A DNA stretch of 64,000 nucleotides from Paraburkholderia ginsengisoli NBRC 100965 (GTDB taxonomy: Bacteria; Pseudomonadota; Gammaproteobacteria; Burkholderiales; Burkholderiaceae), in the NCBI RefSeq assembly GCF_000739735.1, contig NZ_BBJF01000017.1, positions 147,908 through 211,907 of the forward strand. Reading direction: 5' to 3'. Position numbers and translations under genes: made by a program. Shown here one piece after another: positions 63,210-64,000 of this stretch (the first letter of the stretch is position 1; each line of letters begins with the position of its first letter). Below the pieces are notes generated by a model that was given only the letters and a program-made list of their open reading frames with translations, had not been told where the DNA came from and did no database searches.

Positions 63210-63818
63210 TCAATCAAAGGCGCTACCAGAGCGGATACGATAGCGCTGAACAACCATCAGCATGCAAATGCCGAGCGACGCCGCGATATTGACGACTGGA
63301 TAGAATGCGACCGCCATCGTCCACTGTCTCAAGGCCAGTATTGCAAGAGCGTATTTGACGACACACAACACGAAATAGGCAAGGCTTTCGCTCCAGGGAT
63401 CTCGAGCCGTCTTGCGGATCGTCGGACCGAGACCTGCCAGTTCGATGAGCGTCACCAGACAGACCGAGAGGGTCGGGTCGTCAGTCAGCATCCAAAGGGG
63501 GATGGCTAACAGCGCTGCGCCAAGAAACATCCAGTCGGCTCGTGTCCAGCTTCTCTCCCCTCTAAAGATGCTCGCCACGAAAATCAGAATGCATGTCAAG
63601 GCGATCGCCGCCGTGCACCACGCGGAAGGGCCGGCCCCCGCAACGAATTGACCGGCAGCGGCTATCGTCGTGACGATCGACCAGATCAGCCACGTGAACA
63701 GATGAGGACGAACGGTCCGCCTGAGAATCGCCAGCCCATAGGGAATGGCTGCGAGAATCGATACGGCCGAGCCGACGACTCCAAATATCGAAGCGGTATC
63801 GTGATCGATGCTCACCAT
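63210..63818 (-). CDS. Multi-spanning membrane protein of unknown function
   Basis: A 202-residue protein with about six or seven hydrophobic segments, the first at about 12-32. PYGLAILRRTVRPHLFTWLIWSI resembles the proline-containing helix pairs of PQ-loop/SWEET-like proteins. It may be a small-solute exporter. The ATG at 63818 overlaps the end of the upstream gene by seven bases; a GTG 21 bases upstream is also in frame. Confidence 0.65.
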   Translation of the reverse strand: MVSIDHDTASIFGVVGSAVSILAAIPYGLAILRRTVRPHLFTWLIWSIVTTIAAAGQFVAGAGPSAWCTAAIALTCILIFVASIFRGERSWTRADWMFLGAALLAIPLWMLTDDPTLSVCLVTLIELAGLGPTIRKTARDPWSESLAYFVLCVVKYALAILALRQWTMAVAFYPVVNIAASLGICMLMVVQRYRIRSGSAFD

Positions 63819-64000
63819 TGCAGTACTTTCTGTTTCCACCGAACAATTGGCCAGAACGCTTTTGCCTGTAGCTGAGGGAGCGGCGCTGTAATAGCCGAGG
63901 TAAACGCTGTAATGGCAGTGATCAGCGTAGCCACGCGCCGCCGTAAGCCAGCGCCTTCAGAGCTCGGTTTCGTAGCACCGGGTTCCAGCGCCTGCGTCGC
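63812..64000 (-). CDS. C-terminal end of a gene continuing beyond the window
   Basis: An open frame of 62 codons runs from the right edge to a TGA at 63812-63814 and overlaps the start of the membrane protein by seven bases. It contains a hydrophobic stretch (VATLITAITAFTSAITAPLP) and a basic end (FWPIVRWKQKVLQW). It could be the C-terminus of a membrane protein coupled to the next gene. The start is outside, so identity is unknown and the frame could be chance. Confidence 0.4.
   Translation of the reverse strand, partial: ATQALEPGATKPSSEGAGLRRRVATLITAITAFTSAITAPLPQLQAKAFWPIVRWKQKVLQW

Overview
The window is chromosomal DNA of a high-GC betaproteobacterium, most likely Burkholderiaceae and probably Paraburkholderia. 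This is inferred from the OmpC-type porins with SKRT/GIRHKF-like C-termini, a PcaF thiolase with a PcaR-like IclR regulator, LssY_C lipoproteins, a bactofilin/M23 pair, and the very GC-rich third codon positions. I see no rRNA, tRNA, insertion sequence, phage gene or CRISPR array. The region reads as metabolic and regulatory accessory DNA, with many short operons, each next to its own regulator.

Layout. 1-298: the end of a porin. 378-6384 (minus): a six-gene ABC importer whose gene order (two ATPases, two permeases, a small DUF2160 protein, a large binding protein) matches the rhizobial glycerol system GlpSTPQUV. 6857-8718: a leaderless SBP_bac_3 protein, a rhodanese and a small lipoprotein. 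9250-12933: three overlapping lipoprotein genes, two with LssY_C domains and one alpha/beta hydrolase, with no assigned function. 13080-16072: an MHYT-GGDEF-EAL c-di-GMP enzyme, then a membrane sensor that has lost its GGDEF domain. 16113-17979 (minus): M23 peptidase, coiled-coil membrane protein and bactofilin, probably a cell-shape module. 18270-22817: a DapA-type synthase, an aspartate carbamoyltransferase with an HTH-like N-terminus, a secreted esterase and a flavin quinone reductase. 22907-28241: two LysR regulators, a PdxI-type reductase, a response regulator diverging from a histidine kinase, and a GNAT enzyme. 28238-31686: envelope proteins, including a repeat protein with a proline-rich stalk, and a possible structured RNA.

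31889-41501: pcaF, then a complete operon for four-carbon acid sugars (gntR, ltnD, otnK, otnC, MFS, otnI, denD), then a PcaR-like regulator. 41567-45176: an MHS transporter and M20 amidohydrolase diverging from a LysR gene. 45182-48670: the C-P lyase accessory genes phnN, a 2H phosphoesterase (DUF1045), phnF and divergent phnM around a 22-bp perfect palindrome. 48758-51735: a PotD-like binding protein overlapping a membrane GGDEF gene, like the NspS/MbaA polyamine sensor of Vibrio. 52227-57388: two solitary binding proteins (ArgT/HisJ-like and MetQ-like), an AstE-like hydrolase and a TTG-started porin. 57500-62355: a second LysR / M20 peptidase / MHS transporter module plus a serine hydrolase. 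62480-64000: glutathione peroxidase, a membrane protein and the tail of one more gene.

The most promising loci for undescribed biology are the three-lipoprotein LssY_C operon, the binding-protein/diguanylate-cyclase pair, the possible structured leader RNA before the DUF2917 gene, the DUF1045 phosphoesterase standing in for PhnP, and the ATCase with an HTH-like extension whose promoter -10 lies inside a palindrome.
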